Below, in pieces: positions 16,208 to 27,066 of a stretch of DNA of 64,000 bases. The first letter of the stretch is position 1. Each line of letters opens with the position of its first letter. Made by a program: the position numbers and the translations under genes. This DNA is from Methyloligella halotolerans (GTDB lineage Bacteria > Pseudomonadota > Alphaproteobacteria > Rhizobiales > Methyloligellaceae): positions 124,001-188,000 of the forward strand of contig NZ_MASI01000002.1 of NCBI RefSeq assembly GCF_001708935.1, read 5' to 3'. The notes below the pieces were generated by a model. The model worked only from the letters and a program-made list of their open reading frames with translations. It made no database searches and was not told the origin of the DNA.

Positions 16208-16763
16208 TCAGGGGGCGGACTTCCTCGACCTCGGGAATGAAGTGACGCAGCAGGTTCTCGATGCCGTGGCGCAAGGTCGCCGTGGAGGACGGGCAGCCGG
16301 AGCATGCGCCGCGCATATGCAGATAGACGATGCCGTCGCGGAAGCCCTGAAAGGTGATGTCCCCGCCATCCTGGGCCACCGCCGGACGCACACGGGTCTC
16401 CAGCAGCTCCTTGATGGTGGCGACGATTTCCTCGTCTTCAGGCTCGTAGAACTCTTCGTCCGCCACCAGATCCGGCTGCTGCTGGGCGGCCACTTCCGCG
16501 CCGGAGATGTAATGCTCCATGATGGCGCCGAGGATGGCCGGTTTCAGATGCTGCCACTCGGCGTCCTTCTTGGTGACGCTGATGAAGTCGGGGCCGAAGA
16601 AGACACCCGAGACGCCCTGAATGGTGAACAGGCGCGCCGCCAGGGGCGAGGCAGACGTCTCTTCGGGCTTCAGAAACTCCATGGTCCCCTCGCCCAGCAC
16701 CGGCTGGCCCGGCAGGAACTTGAGCGTTGCGGGATTTGGGGTCGCTTCGGTCTGAATGAACAT
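16200..16763 (-). CDS. NfuA-type Fe-S cluster scaffold/carrier
   Basis: 187 aa. N-terminal Nfu_N domain ([19 protein letters not shown], about 1-90) and C-terminal NifU-like domain with the cluster-binding CSGC at residues 154-157 ([19 protein letters not shown]). Carries [4Fe-4S] clusters to client enzymes in the cytoplasm. Two-domain arrangement and length are those of alphaproteobacterial/mitochondrial Nfu1 relatives. Lies between the nitroreductase gene and a universal stress protein gene on the same strand. Confidence 0.92.
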   Translation of the reverse strand: MFIQTEATPNPATLKFLPGQPVLGEGTMEFLKPEETSASPLAARLFTIQGVSGVFFGPDFISVTKKDAEWQHLKPAILGAIMEHYISGAEVAAQQQPDLVADEEFYEPEDEEIVATIKELLETRVRPAVAQDGGDITFQGFRDGIVYLHMRGACSGCPSSTATLRHGIENLLRHFIPEVEEVRPLNV

Positions 16764-16916
16764 CGCTTGTCTCGATCGCCTTATGGGTTCGGCGCCTCGT
16801 AAGGCACTGCTATTTTAGAATAATTCCATATCTAAGAACGCGGCGCTGAAGTTTAAAGTGAAACATAGCCCGGCGGTTCCCTACTAGGAAGATTTGGGAG
16901 CCCGATTCGCCCATTT

Positions 16917-16950
16917 CTCCCCGCGTCATAGGCTCTCCCCGCGTCATAGG
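16917..16950. repeat. Two-copy 18-bp tandem repeat
   Basis: CTCCCCGCGTCATAGG occurs at 16917-16932 and again at 16935-16950 (period 18) in the 220-bp gap between the nfuA-like and usp genes. No gene is seen in this gap. Probably a simple local duplication. Confidence 0.7.
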
Positions 16951-16984
16951 CGCTCTCTGCCCACCGGCGCCGATGGCCGCCGCC

Positions 16985-17662
16985 TCACGCCATGGCGAGG
17001 ATTTCTTCGGTCGCCAAGCAGCCGGGTACAACGGTGATGGGGATCTGGAAGGTGCCTGAGCGCCCCCCCGCAAGCGACGTGACCAGCGGGCCGGGGCCGG
17101 AGGGATCGCGGGAGGCGCCGAGCACCAGAACCCCGATATCGTGATCTTCCTCGATGAGCTGGGTGATCTCCTCGGCCTTGTGGCCTTCCCGGATGATCTC
17201 CTCGGGGACGATCTCCTCGAACCCCATGGTCTTGAGCTTCCGCCCGAACAGCCGAAACACCGCCCGGGCCTTGTTATGCCCCTCTTCACGGGCGATTTCC
17301 TCGACCCCGAGCCAGTGTTGAAAATCGCCGGGCTCGATGACGTAGACCAAGGCGAGCTTGCCGTCGGTGCGCTGGGCCCGGCTCGCGGCATAGGCGAGCG
17401 CGCTTTCGCATTCCGGGGTCTCGTCGACAACCACCAGCAATTTGCGCTTATGGCCTTCGTGGAAGACCTCACGCTTCTTGCGCGGACGAGGCGTGGACGT
17501 GCCGCCTGACGCGGATTTGGCAGCAGCCGGCTTTTTCGCTGCAGCCTTCTTGGTCGCCGGCTTCTTCGCCGTCGCGGCTTTCGCGCTCTGCCCGGCTTTC
17601 GCGGTCCGCGGCTTGGTCTGACGCCTCGCTGCGGGCTTCGTTTTCTGAGTGGTCTCGGCCAT
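16985..17662 (-). CDS. Universal stress protein with Lys/Ala-rich histone H1-like tail
   Basis: 225 aa from ATG 17662; ATGs at 17671 and 17698 are upstream alternatives. Residues about 5-60 are a Lys/Ala/Pro-rich tail with repeated AAKKPA/ATKKAA motifs, like histone H1 or bacterial Hc-type proteins. Residues about 70-225 form a UspA domain starting KRKLLVVVDETPE and ending with the nucleotide-binding-type segment TSLAGGRSGTFQIPITVVPG. In Hyphomicrobiales a usp gene next to trpS is usual; the basic tail suggests binding to DNA, RNA or a membrane surface, which is inference. Confidence 0.85.
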   Translation of the reverse strand: MAETTQKTKPAARRQTKPRTAKAGQSAKAATAKKPATKKAAAKKPAAAKSASGGTSTPRPRKKREVFHEGHKRKLLVVVDETPECESALAYAASRAQRTDGKLALVYVIEPGDFQHWLGVEEIAREEGHNKARAVFRLFGRKLKTMGFEEIVPEEIIREGHKAEEITQLIEEDHDIGVLVLGASRDPSGPGPLVTSLAGGRSGTFQIPITVVPGCLATEEILAMA

Positions 17663-17745
17663 GGCGCGCATGCTGCCATTAAGCCAATCGCCCAACAAGA
17701 AATTCCGACGCCTGACGATAGGCGAAAGTGCCGGCTTTTTCGCCT

Positions 17746-18782
17746 TCAGCTGCCGATCAGGCCGACGATTTCCTTGGTTTTCGCCAGAATCGGATCGGCG
17801 ATCTTGCGGGCGCGGGCGGCGCCATCCCCAAGAATCTTGTCGATTTCCGCCGGGTCGTTCAGCAGACGACGCATCTCATCGCCGATCGGGGTGAGCTTCT
17901 CGGTGGCGAGCTCCGCCAGGGCCGGCTTGAAGGTGGAAAAGGTCGCCCCGCCATATTCGGCAAGCACGGACGGCACGTCCGTATCGGCGAGGGCCGCGTA
18001 GATGCCGACCAGGTTGCGGGCCTCGGGTCGCTCCTTCAGCCCATCGACCTCGGACGGCAAGGGTTCGGGGTCCGTCTTCGCCTTCTTGATCTTCTTGGCG
18101 ATGGTGTCCGCGTCGTCGGTCATGTTGATGCGGGACATGTCGGAGACTTCGGATTTCGACATCTTCTTCGAGCCGTCGCGGAACGACATCACACGCGTGG
18201 CCGGGCCGGAAATCAGCGGATCGGGCAGCGGGAAGAATTCCTCCGGAGCCCCCAGCTTGGCGATGGATTCGGCGTAGTCGTTATTGAACTTCTGAGCGAT
18301 ATCGCGGGCGAGCTCCAGATGCTGCTTCTGGTCCTCGCCGACCGGCACGTGGGTCGCGTGATAGATCAGGATGTCCGCCGCCATCAGCACCGGATAGTCG
18401 TACAGACCGACCGAGGCATTCTCCCGATCCTTGCCCGCCTTCTCCTTGAACTGGGTCATGCGATTCAGCCAGCCGATGCGGGCCACGCAGTTGAGCAGCC
18501 ATGTGAGCTCGGCATGGGCCCCGACCTGGCTCTGGTTGAAGACGATGTGCCGCTTGGGATCGATGCCTGCGGCGATGAAGGCGGCCGTGACCTCGCGGAT
18601 ATTGTGGGTCAGCTCGGCGGGCTCCTGCCACATGGTGATGGCGTGGAGATCGACCACGCAGTAGAGGCACTCGTGCTCCTCCTGCAGGGCGACGAACTTC
18701 TTGATCGCGCCGAGATAGTTGCCGAGATGCAGATTGCCGGTGGCTGGACGCCGGACAGGACGCGGGTATGTGAAGCGGGCAT
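17746..18782 (-). CDS. trpS: Tryptophanyl-tRNA synthetase (frameshifted near N-terminus)
   Basis: About 345 aa when restored. Class I aminoacyl-tRNA synthetase charging tRNA-Trp. The ATG at 18782 follows GAGGAAG and gives [14 protein letters not shown]; the next codons should read [16 protein letters not shown], which is found in the -1 frame because one C (G on the + strand) is missing at about 18742. The rest is intact: HIGH-like motif [15 protein letters not shown] in [12 protein letters not shown], and the C-terminal helical region. The long open frame upstream to 19071 is an artefact of the shift. An essential gene cannot be broken in a living cell without a second copy, so this is most likely a sequencing or assembly error. 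Confidence 0.93.
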
Positions 18783-18911
18783 GCTTCCTCGATCTCCTTC
18801 TTCGAACCTGTGGCGTTATGGCGAAGGGGGCGGCGGGAGGCAAGACTTGCTGCGCGAGAGGCGAGCCGCGCCCGCCGAATGCCGGACTTTCGGAGACCCG
18901 CAACGACGACG

Positions 18912-20474
18912 CTAGGCAGCGTTCAAATTCTTGCGGAGCCTGCGCAGGCTCATGACGCCCAGAAGCTCGGTCGCGCCGAAATAGACGGCGAGGCCTCCAC
19001 CGATCACCACCAGCAGCGCCAGGCCCTGGATCAGGAGACCTTGGCCCGGCATGAACCAGCGATCGAACCAACCTTCCAGGAGATAGACGGCGATGCCCAT
19101 GACGAGGCTCGCGAGGAGCGTGCCGCGGAAACGCTTCTTGAAGGTGTCGTCGAAGGCGAGGCCTTCCCGGCGTTTCAGCTCGTAGACCAGGAGGCCGAGA
19201 TTGACCCAGCCCGCCATGGCCGTCGCAATGGCGATGCCGATGGCGCCGAGGATATAGAACAGCCCGAGGCTGAGCACGGCATTGGCGGCCAGGGCGTGGC
19301 CGGCGCAGATCATGGGAGTCTTGGTGTCTTCGCGGGCGAAGAAGAGCGGATTGAAGATCTTCACCAGGACATAGGCCGGAAGGCCCAGGGCGAAGGCGAC
19401 GAGCATGTCCGCCGAGGCCCTCGTGTCGATGGCCGTGAACGCGCCGCGCTCGAACAGGACCCGGATGATCGGCTCGGCAATAAGAATGAGCGCGACCGCT
19501 GCGGGGATCGTCAGGAACAGCGCGAATTCGATGGAGCGGTTCTCCGCATCGACGACCGCTGCATGATCGCCATGGCGCAGGCGCTGGCTGAGCTCGGGAA
19601 GGAGCACCACGCCGATGGCGACGCCGATGACGCCCAGAGGAAGCTGGAAGATGCGGTCTGCGTAATAGAGCCAGGAGACCACGCGATCTTCGAACGAGGC
19701 GATGATCGTTCCCAGCATGATGGAGAGCTGGGCGATGCCGCCGGCGAGCAGGCCCGGCGTGGCCAGACGAACCAGGCGGCGCATGTCGTCGTTCCAGACG
19801 GGCGCGCGGAGCTTCAGAGTGAGACCGTATTTGGCGGCCGCGAAGATCATCGCCGCAACCTGAACCGCGCCGGAGACGGTGATGGCCCAGGCGAGCACAT
19901 GGCCCACCAGAGGCTGGTTCTCGCTGATGCCGAAAGCGACGCAGCCCAGTAGCGCCAGGATCAGCACGACATTGAGAAGCGTGGGCACGAACGCCGCGAC
20001 GGCGAAACGGCCGAGGGCATTCAGCATGCCGCTATAGAGGGCCACCAGGGACATGCAGAGCAGATAGGGCAGTGCGATGCGTCCGAGGCTGACGGCGAGG
20101 GCGAACTTGTCGGGATCGGCGGAGAAGCCCGGAGCCAGGAGCAGCATCAACCAGGGCATGGCGATCTCGCCCAGCAGCGTGAAGACGATGAGGACGACGG
20201 CCAGCCCCGCCATGGCGCGCTCGGCGAAGGCGCGTGCGTCCGCTTCGCCTTCCCCGTGATAGCGCTTGGTGAAGAGCGGCACGAAGGCGGAATCGAAGGC
20301 GCCTTCGGCGAACAGGCGGCGGAACAGGTTCGGGATGCGGAAGGCGACGAAGAAGGCGTCGGCGGTCGCGCTCGCGCCAAGCAGCGCCGCAAGCAGCATA
20401 TCCCGCGCAAAGCCGAGAACGCGGCTCAGGACGGTCATGCCGCCGACAGTGGCGAAGGCGCGATACAGGGCCAT
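18912..20474 (-). CDS. murJ: Lipid II flippase MurJ (MviN)
   Basis: 520 aa with about 14 hydrophobic segments. Begins with the family signature [19 protein letters not shown] and continues [23 protein letters not shown], then ends in a region with the usual C-terminal helices. Flips lipid-linked peptidoglycan precursor across the inner membrane. Between trpS and glnD on the same strand, as in most Hyphomicrobiales; 68 bp to glnD, 130 bp to trpS. Confidence 0.95.
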   Translation of the reverse strand: MALYRAFATVGGMTVLSRVLGFARDMLLAALLGASATADAFFVAFRIPNLFRRLFAEGAFDSAFVPLFTKRYHGEGEADARAFAERAMAGLAVVLIVFTLLGEIAMPWLMLLLAPGFSADPDKFALAVSLGRIALPYLLCMSLVALYSGMLNALGRFAVAAFVPTLLNVVLILALLGCVAFGISENQPLVGHVLAWAITVSGAVQVAAMIFAAAKYGLTLKLRAPVWNDDMRRLVRLATPGLLAGGIAQLSIMLGTIIASFEDRVVSWLYYADRIFQLPLGVIGVAIGVVLLPELSQRLRHGDHAAVVDAENRSIEFALFLTIPAAVALILIAEPIIRVLFERGAFTAIDTRASADMLVAFALGLPAYVLVKIFNPLFFAREDTKTPMICAGHALAANAVLSLGLFYILGAIGIAIATAMAGWVNLGLLVYELKRREGLAFDDTFKKRFRGTLLASLVMGIAVYLLEGWFDRWFMPGQGLLIQGLALLVVIGGGLAVYFGATELLGVMSLRRLRKNLNAA

Positions 20475-20542
20475 GGGTGCGGGAGCCTAAAGGCGGATGA
20501 GACGTGTGTCCGGCGGCAGGATCATGGAGTGGCCGGCCTCGT

Positions 20543-23317
20543 TCATCCGGCCACGGGCTCTTGAGCCGTCTCGCCGGCGAGCACCCGTTTCAGTTCGTCG
20601 CGGATGGCGGCTTCATGGCGGCGGCTGGCGATCTTGTTGCCCTGGAGATCGGTCACGTAGAACACGTCCACCGCCTTCTCGCCGAAGGTCGCGATATGCG
20701 CCGTCGCGATATCGAGCTTTAGATCGGTGAACGCCCGGGTGATCTCGTAGAGGAGGCCGGGCCTGTCGAGACCGTTGACCTCGATCACGGTGTGATCGTC
20801 GGACAAGGTGTTGTCGATGATCACCTGGGGTTCGACGGTGAAGGCCGCCACCTTGGAGCGCGGCTTCCGATCCTCGGCGATGATATCGGAGAAATAGAGC
20901 TCGCCGCTCAGCAGCTTCTCGATGGTATTTGCGATGCGCCCGGCACGGCGTTCCTCGTCGTCGGCGAGATCGAACTCCCGCTCCAGATGGATGGTGTCGA
21001 GCGCCATGTCGTCGAGGGTCGTGGAGATCTGCGCATCGGCGATATCGGCGCCGGCACGATGGCAAGCGCCGGCGATCATGGAAAGCAGGCGCGGGTGGTT
21101 AGGAGCCAGGATACTGATCTGGGTGACGGCCCGGAACGCATCCGTCGAGATATGGGTGGCGAGAAGCTTGCCCTTCTCCTCCGCCTCGCGAACCAGCTTC
21201 GCGTGCTCCACCATGAGATCCAGGTCGGTCCGGAGCCAATAGTCCGGGCTTTGCCGGTCGATGAAGCGTTCGACGATCTCCTTCGGCCAATCGTCGAGAC
21301 GCTCCCGAAGCACGGCGCGGGTCTGATTGATGCGCTGCTCGCGGCTGAGGGCGGTGCCGCCGCCCAAGAGGGGCTCGGTTTCGAAATAGAGCGTGCGCAG
21401 GAGCTGGCCTTTCCAGCCGGTCCAGACGCCGGGCCCGACCGCGCAGATATCGCAGACCGTAAGAATGAGGAGCAGCTTCAGCCGCTCGCGGCTCTGCACG
21501 AGATCGGCAAACGCACGAATGGTCTTCGGGTCGTTCAGGTCGCGGCTCTGGGCGTATTGGCTCATCTCGAGATGATGCTCGATAAGCCAGGCCACGGTTT
21601 CGGTCTCCGCGGCCGTCAGGCCGAGGCGAGGACAGAGGTCGCGGGCCACCTGGGCACCGGCGATGGAATGGTCTTCGTCCCTGCCCTTGGCGATGTCGTG
21701 GAGCAGGCAGGTGACGTAGAGCACGCGGCGATTGTCGATGGTGTTGATGATCTCGCTGGCCAGGGGATGCTCGCGCTCGTAGTCGCCGTTCTCGATACGC
21801 GACAGGTAGCCGACGGTGCGGATCAAATGCTCGTCCACGGTGAAGTGATGATACATGTTGAACTGCATCATGGAGACAACGCGGCCGAAATCCGGGATGA
21901 AGCGGCCCAGCACGCCTGCCTCGTTCATCTTGCGCAGGGCGTCCTCGACATTGCGGGACTCGGTCAGGAGCTGCATGAACAGCTTGTTGGCGGCAGGGTT
22001 CTCCCGGAGGTCGTCGTCGATCAGACGGAAGTTGGATCGTATGGAGCGCAGGACACTCGGCGAGAACGAGACCTGGTGACGGTCGGCCACGATGAACAGG
22101 CGCAAGAGGTTCAGCTGGTCGAGCTCGAACACATCCTTGTCGGCGAAGATGCGGCCGTTCTCGATGCGGAAATCGGAGGTGTAGCGAACCTTGAGACGCT
22201 GACGCCAGCCGAACGGCGCCAGCAGCGCATTCAGGGCCGGCGAGGATTTCAGCTGCTTCATCTCCAGCGCCGTGCAGACGATGCCAGTGAGATCGCCGAC
22301 CTCCTTGGCCACCAGGAAGTAATGCTTCATGAAGCGTTCCACGGCCTGAAGACCGCCGCGGGAGTGATAGTGGAGCCGCTCGGCCATGCGCTGCTGGAGA
22401 TCGAAGGTGAGACGCTCCTCGGCGCGGCCGGTGAGGAAGTGCAGATGGCAGCGCACGGTCCAGAGAAAGTGCTCGCAGCGCACGAAGCTGCGGTACTCGC
22501 CTCTGGAGAACACCCCGGCCGACACGAACTCCTCCTCACCCTTGTCGGGATGGAGATGCTTGGCGAGCCAGTGCAGCGTATGGAGATCGCGCAGGCCGCC
22601 CTTGCCTTCCTTGATATTCGGTTCGACGCGATAGCGTGAGGCGCCGGAGCGGGCGTGACGTTCGTTGCGCTCTTCCAGCTTGGCATCGACGAAGGGAATC
22701 GGGTTGGTCTCCAACACCTCGTGCAGGAAGCGGCGCTTGAAGTCGGCGAACAGGTCCTGGTCGCCCAAGATCAGACGCGCATCGAGCAGCGCGGTGCGGA
22801 TCGTCATGTCGGAATGGGCCAGACGCACGCAATGGTCGATGCTGCGGGTGGCGTGGCCGACCTTGAGACCGAGATCCCACAGCAAATAGAGCATGAACTC
22901 CGCCACGCTCTCGCCCCAGGCGGTCTGCTTGTGGGGCAGCAGGAACATGATGTCGATATCGGAGCCGGGAGCGAGGCGGCCGCGGCCATAGCCGCCGGTG
23001 GCGACGATGGCCATGCGCTCCGACGAAGAGGGGTTGTCGACGCGATAGACGTAGCGGGTCGCCACCTCGTAGCTCAGGCGGATCAGGGCATCCTGGAAGT
23101 CGGACAGGTTCTCGGCGCATTTCACGCCGTCGCCGTCGGCCTGGAGCTGACGTTCCGCGTGGACGTGCGCCTCCTGCATCAGCGCCTTGAAACGGTCGAC
23201 CAGGGCCGCACGCAGCGCCGTTTCCTTGCCGGCATGCTCCTCGGCAAGAACCGCCATCTCATCGGAAAGCGCCGCGAAGTCGAAATACGGCGCCTGAACG
23301 ATCGCTTTCTGGTCCAT
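20543..23317 (-). CDS. glnD: Bifunctional PII uridylyltransferase/uridylyl-removing enzyme GlnD
   Basis: 924 aa from ATG 23317 (MDQKAIVQAPYFDFAALS); an in-frame ATG at 23344 adds nine residues. Order: nucleotidyltransferase domain with GRGRLAPGSDIDIMFLLP, PII-uridylyltransferase helical region, HD domain with CLLHDIAKGRDEDHS, and two C-terminal ACT domains (ISILAPNHPRLLSMIAGA and EVNGLDRPGLLYEITRA). Senses glutamine and modifies PII proteins to set nitrogen control. Full length for the family. Confidence 0.95.
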   Translation of the reverse strand: MDQKAIVQAPYFDFAALSDEMAVLAEEHAGKETALRAALVDRFKALMQEAHVHAERQLQADGDGVKCAENLSDFQDALIRLSYEVATRYVYRVDNPSSSERMAIVATGGYGRGRLAPGSDIDIMFLLPHKQTAWGESVAEFMLYLLWDLGLKVGHATRSIDHCVRLAHSDMTIRTALLDARLILGDQDLFADFKRRFLHEVLETNPIPFVDAKLEERNERHARSGASRYRVEPNIKEGKGGLRDLHTLHWLAKHLHPDKGEEEFVSAGVFSRGEYRSFVRCEHFLWTVRCHLHFLTGRAEERLTFDLQQRMAERLHYHSRGGLQAVERFMKHYFLVAKEVGDLTGIVCTALEMKQLKSSPALNALLAPFGWRQRLKVRYTSDFRIENGRIFADKDVFELDQLNLLRLFIVADRHQVSFSPSVLRSIRSNFRLIDDDLRENPAANKLFMQLLTESRNVEDALRKMNEAGVLGRFIPDFGRVVSMMQFNMYHHFTVDEHLIRTVGYLSRIENGDYEREHPLASEIINTIDNRRVLYVTCLLHDIAKGRDEDHSIAGAQVARDLCPRLGLTAAETETVAWLIEHHLEMSQYAQSRDLNDPKTIRAFADLVQSRERLKLLLILTVCDICAVGPGVWTGWKGQLLRTLYFETEPLLGGGTALSREQRINQTRAVLRERLDDWPKEIVERFIDRQSPDYWLRTDLDLMVEHAKLVREAEEKGKLLATHISTDAFRAVTQISILAPNHPRLLSMIAGACHRAGADIADAQISTTLDDMALDTIHLEREFDLADDEERRAGRIANTIEKLLSGELYFSDIIAEDRKPRSKVAAFTVEPQVIIDNTLSDDHTVIEVNGLDRPGLLYEITRAFTDLKLDIATAHIATFGEKAVDVFYVTDLQGNKIASRRHEAAIRDELKRVLAGETAQEPVAG

Positions 23318-23387
23318 AAACGGTTCCCGGATTGAACGGGCCAAAACTCTAGAACGAGAAGCTTAACATAGGCCGCGCGGGCCCCGA

Positions 23388-26162
23388 TTACGCGCCCTTC
23401 AGCAGGTCCTTGAGCTTGTAGAGCGCTTCGAGCGCTTCTCTAGGCGTCATGCCGTCGGGATGCAATTGGTCCACGGCCTCTTCCAGCGGCGAAGCGCCGG
23501 TTTCTTCGGCTTGCGCGGCGGCTGCGCTGAAGAGCGGCAGGTCGTCGGCGAGATCGGACGGCTTGGGCCGCCCATCGGCCCGCTCCAGCTGTTCCAGGAC
23601 TTCCGCCGCCCGGGCGAGCACCGGCTTCGGCAGCCCGGCGAGCTTCGCCACGTGAAGTCCGTAGGAGCGGTCGGCGGCGCCTGAGACGACCCTATAGAGG
23701 AAGACGATGGAATCCTTCCACTCCTTCACCTCGACGGTCGCGTTGGCGGCGCGCTCCAGCTTGTCGGCGAGCGCGGTGAGCTCGTGATAGTGGGTCGCGA
23801 AGAGGGTGCGGGAGCCGTTCACCTCATGAAGATATTCCAGAGCCGCCCAGGCGAGCGACAGCCCGTCGAAAGTGGCCGTGCCGCGGCCGATCTCGTCCAG
23901 CACGACGAAGGAGCGGTCCGTCGCCTGATTGAGGATCGATGCGGTCTCGACCATCTCGACCATGAAGGTGGACCGGCCACGGGCCAGATCGTCCGCCGCG
24001 CCGACCCGGCTGAACAGGCGGTCGACGACGCCGATATGGGCGGAGGATGCCGGCACGAACCCACCCATCTGGGCCAGGATCACGACAAGCGCGTTCTGGC
24101 GGAGGAAGGTCGACTTGCCCGCCATATTGGGGCCGGTGACCACCAGGATGCTGGCCTCGTCCTCCTTTCCGTTGGCGACCAGGCGGCAATCGTTGCCGAT
24201 GAAGGTGCCGCCGCCGGATTTCGCCAGGCTCCGCTCCACCATGGGGTGGCGGGCGCCAGACACGTCGAAGACGAAGCTCTTGTCGACCTTGGGCCGCGCG
24301 TAATCCTGATCGATCGCAAGCTCGGCGAGGCTGGCATAGCAATCGAGCTCGGCCAGGGCCGCACCAGCCTCGGAAAGGGGGTCGCGGCCGGCGAGGATGC
24401 GCTCTGACAGATCGTTGAAGATGGCAAGCTCGCAGGCCAGCGCCCGGTCCGCCGCCATGGTGATGCGCGCTTCCAGCTCGGACAGCTCCGTCGTCGTGAA
24501 GCGCATGGCATTGGCCATGGTCTGGCGGTGGATGAACTTCTCCGTGTGGGGCTGCTCAGTAAGCGCGCCCGCCTGGGCGGCGGTCACCTCGACGAAATAG
24601 CCCAACACATTGTTGTGGCGAACCTTCAGGGTCTTGATGCCGGTCTCGCTCGCATAGGTCGCCTGGAGGCCGGCAATGACCTTGCGGCTGCCGTCGCGCA
24701 GGGAGCGGTTCTCGTCGAGATCGGCATCGTAACCCGCGGCGATAAAGCCGCCGTCGCGCTTGTTGAGAGGCAGGTCTGCCCCGAGGGCTTCCGTGAGTGC
24801 GCGCTCCAAATCCTGGGGGAGCGCCTTCAGCCGCTGGGCGATGGCGTGCAGTTCATCCGGCAGTCCCAGCCCGTCGCCCTGGGTGGCGAGCTCTCCGGCG
24901 AGCCCCTTCGCCGTGGCGATGGAGTCGCGAACCGCACCGAGATCGCGCGGACTGGCGCGACCGAGTGACAGGCGGGCCAGGGAACGGGCGAGATCGGGCG
25001 CCTCCCGCACGGTCTCGCGGAGGCGCTGGCGGAGCAGCGGCCGGTCGGCAAGATGGGCCACGGCCTCGAGCCGCTGGTTGATGGCTTTCGGATCGGTGAG
25101 CGGACTCACCAGGCGATGGGCCAGTTCGCGGGCGCCGGCGCTCGTCACGGTGCGGTCGATGGCGGCGAGAAGACTGCCGCCCCGGTCGCCTTGCGTCGAC
25201 TTGGTCAGCTCCAGATTGGCGCGGGTGGAAGCGTCGATGGTGAGAAGGTCGCCAGTGATGTGGCGTTTCGGCGGACGCAGAAGCGGCGCCTTGCCGATCT
25301 GGGTGATGTGGACATAGGTCAGAAGGCCGGAGAGGGCGGCGAGTTCCGGCTTGGCGAACTCGCCGAAGCTGTCGAGGGTCGCGACCTGGAGGGCATCCTT
25401 CAGAAGGGTCTCGCCGCGCCGGGAGTCGAAATGGGCTTTGGGCGCGGGGGTCAGCGCCGTGCCCAGCTCCTCGATCTGGCGGCGGAGCCTGGCGTCGTCG
25501 TCGAGGTCGTCGCCGATCAAGACCTCCCGGGGCGCGAGGCGCATCAGCTCGCCGATGAGATCGCTCTCCCGGACCAGCGTCGTCAGGAGCTCGCCGGTGG
25601 AGATATCGAGGGCGGCGATGGCGAACTCGCCCGTCTCGGCGCTCGGTCCCCGGAAGATGGAAGCAAGGAAATTGTTGCTGCGGGCATCGAGGAGCGTGTC
25701 CTCGGTGAGAGTGCCCGGGGTGACGAGGCGAACCACGTCGCGCTTCACCACCGCTTTGGCGCCACGCTTCCTGGCTTCGGCCGGATCTTCGAGCTGCTCG
25801 CAAACCGCGACCCGGTGGCCCGCGCGGATCAGGCGCTGGAGATAGTCGTCGGCGGCGTGGATCGGCACCCCGCACATGGGGATGTCTTCGCCCAGGTGCT
25901 TGCCGCGCTTGGTGAGCGCAATTCCCAGGCAGCGCGAGGCGATGACGGCGTCTTCGAAGAACAGCTCGTAGAAATCGCCCATTCGGTAGAAGAGCAGGCA
26001 GTCGGCATTGGCCGCCTTCAGCTCCAGATACTGAGCCATCATGGGCGTGGCGCCGGCCGGAGCCGCGGATGCCGGGCTGGGCGACGTCGGCGCGGACGAC
26101 TCCGTGCCCACCGCTCGCTGCGGCGCCTGATCCTTATCTTCCGTCTTCGCGGTTTCCGCCAT
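23388..26162 (-). CDS. mutS: DNA mismatch repair protein MutS
   Basis: 924 aa. An Ala/Ser/Pro-rich N-terminal leader of about 40 residues precedes the mismatch-recognition domain with the Phe-x-Glu mark in RMGDFYELFFEDA. Connector, lever and clamp follow, then the ATPase with Walker A GPNMAGKST and the ARGRSTFMVEM and DEIGRGTATFDG motifs, and a C-terminal tail (LEEAVDQLHPDGMTPREALE) of the tetramerisation type. Recognises mismatches and recruits MutL. Divergent from rph. Confidence 0.96.
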   Translation of the reverse strand: MAETAKTEDKDQAPQRAVGTESSAPTSPSPASAAPAGATPMMAQYLELKAANADCLLFYRMGDFYELFFEDAVIASRCLGIALTKRGKHLGEDIPMCGVPIHAADDYLQRLIRAGHRVAVCEQLEDPAEARKRGAKAVVKRDVVRLVTPGTLTEDTLLDARSNNFLASIFRGPSAETGEFAIAALDISTGELLTTLVRESDLIGELMRLAPREVLIGDDLDDDARLRRQIEELGTALTPAPKAHFDSRRGETLLKDALQVATLDSFGEFAKPELAALSGLLTYVHITQIGKAPLLRPPKRHITGDLLTIDASTRANLELTKSTQGDRGGSLLAAIDRTVTSAGARELAHRLVSPLTDPKAINQRLEAVAHLADRPLLRQRLRETVREAPDLARSLARLSLGRASPRDLGAVRDSIATAKGLAGELATQGDGLGLPDELHAIAQRLKALPQDLERALTEALGADLPLNKRDGGFIAAGYDADLDENRSLRDGSRKVIAGLQATYASETGIKTLKVRHNNVLGYFVEVTAAQAGALTEQPHTEKFIHRQTMANAMRFTTTELSELEARITMAADRALACELAIFNDLSERILAGRDPLSEAGAALAELDCYASLAELAIDQDYARPKVDKSFVFDVSGARHPMVERSLAKSGGGTFIGNDCRLVANGKEDEASILVVTGPNMAGKSTFLRQNALVVILAQMGGFVPASSAHIGVVDRLFSRVGAADDLARGRSTFMVEMVETASILNQATDRSFVVLDEIGRGTATFDGLSLAWAALEYLHEVNGSRTLFATHYHELTALADKLERAANATVEVKEWKDSIVFLYRVVSGAADRSYGLHVAKLAGLPKPVLARAAEVLEQLERADGRPKPSDLADDLPLFSAAAAQAEETGASPLEEAVDQLHPDGMTPREALEALYKLKDLLKGA

Positions 26163-26344
26163 GAGACCCGTCTACGTATCGCGAAACTGCGGTGGTATCC
26201 CTTGCGCTGCCATCCGGCAAGGCGGCGCGCAGGCTTATCCAGCCCCGGCGGCTTACAGACGCTCCCTGCCGCGATTGGGCCTTTCCCCCGTCATGGGGCT
26301 CCTCTAGGGTGCGCGTCCTTTAGGATAATTCGGAGATGCCACTC

Positions 26345-27058
26345 ATGCGCCCATCGAAACGCGCCGCCGAAGACCTGCGCCCCGTAAGCCTTGAGCGGGC
26401 GGTGTCGCGCCATGCGGAAGGGTCCTGCCTGGTGAAGTTCGGCGAGACCCATGTGCTGTGTCTGGCGAGCGTCGGCGAGGGCGTTCCGCCATGGCTGAAG
26501 GGTTCGGGGCGCGGCTGGGTCACGGCGGAGTATGGCATGCTGCCGCGCTCGACCTCGGAGCGCATGCGGCGCGAGGCGGCGGTCGGCAAGCAGGGCGGGC
26601 GGACCCAGGAAATCCAGCGGCTGATTGGCCGTTCACTGCGGGCGGTAACGGACCTTCAGGCCCTGGGCGAGAAGCAGATCACGGTCGATTGCGACGTGAT
26701 CCAGGCCGATGGCGGCACCCGCACGGCGGCGATCACCGGCGCCTGGGTTGCGCTTCACGATGCGCTGGCCTGGATGGCGGCGCGCAGCATGGTGCGGGAG
26801 AATGTGCTGAAGGATCAGGTGGCCGCGGTCTCGTGCGGGCTATACCGGGAGAATGCCGTGCTCGACCTCGACTACGCAGAGGATTCGGAAGCCGAGGCCG
26901 ATGCGAACTTCGTGATGACCGGGCGCGGCGGCGTGGTCGAAGTCCAGGCGACGGCGGAGGCAGACCCCTTCTCGCAGGAGCAGTTCGACACGCTCATGGG
27001 CATGGCGCGAAAAGGCATCGACGAGTTGATCTCCCTGCAGAAGATGACGGTGGCTTGA
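26345..27058 (+). CDS. rph: Ribonuclease PH
   Basis: 237 aa from ATG 26345, which sits 9 nt after CGGAG; the upstream ATG at 26336 has no spacing to that site. Contains [53 protein letters not shown] and the phosphate-binding [19 protein letters not shown] block. Phosphorolytic 3' trimming of tRNA precursors. First gene of rph-rdgB-hemW; the divergent mutS leaves a 180-bp gap with no other gene seen. Confidence 0.95.
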   Translation: MRPSKRAAEDLRPVSLERAVSRHAEGSCLVKFGETHVLCLASVGEGVPPWLKGSGRGWVTAEYGMLPRSTSERMRREAAVGKQGGRTQEIQRLIGRSLRAVTDLQALGEKQITVDCDVIQADGGTRTAAITGAWVALHDALAWMAARSMVRENVLKDQVAAVSCGLYRENAVLDLDYAEDSEAEADANFVMTGRGGVVEVQATAEADPFSQEQFDTLMGMARKGIDELISLQKMTVA

Positions 27059-27066
27059 ACGCGACG

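Noticed and set aside
17746-18782. trpS, pyrF, ligD, tauE and others as true pseudogenes
   Set aside because: All breaks are single missing bases, most in short G/C runs, and include essential functions and a tRNA; error is the simpler explanation. Only comM is listed as disrupted.
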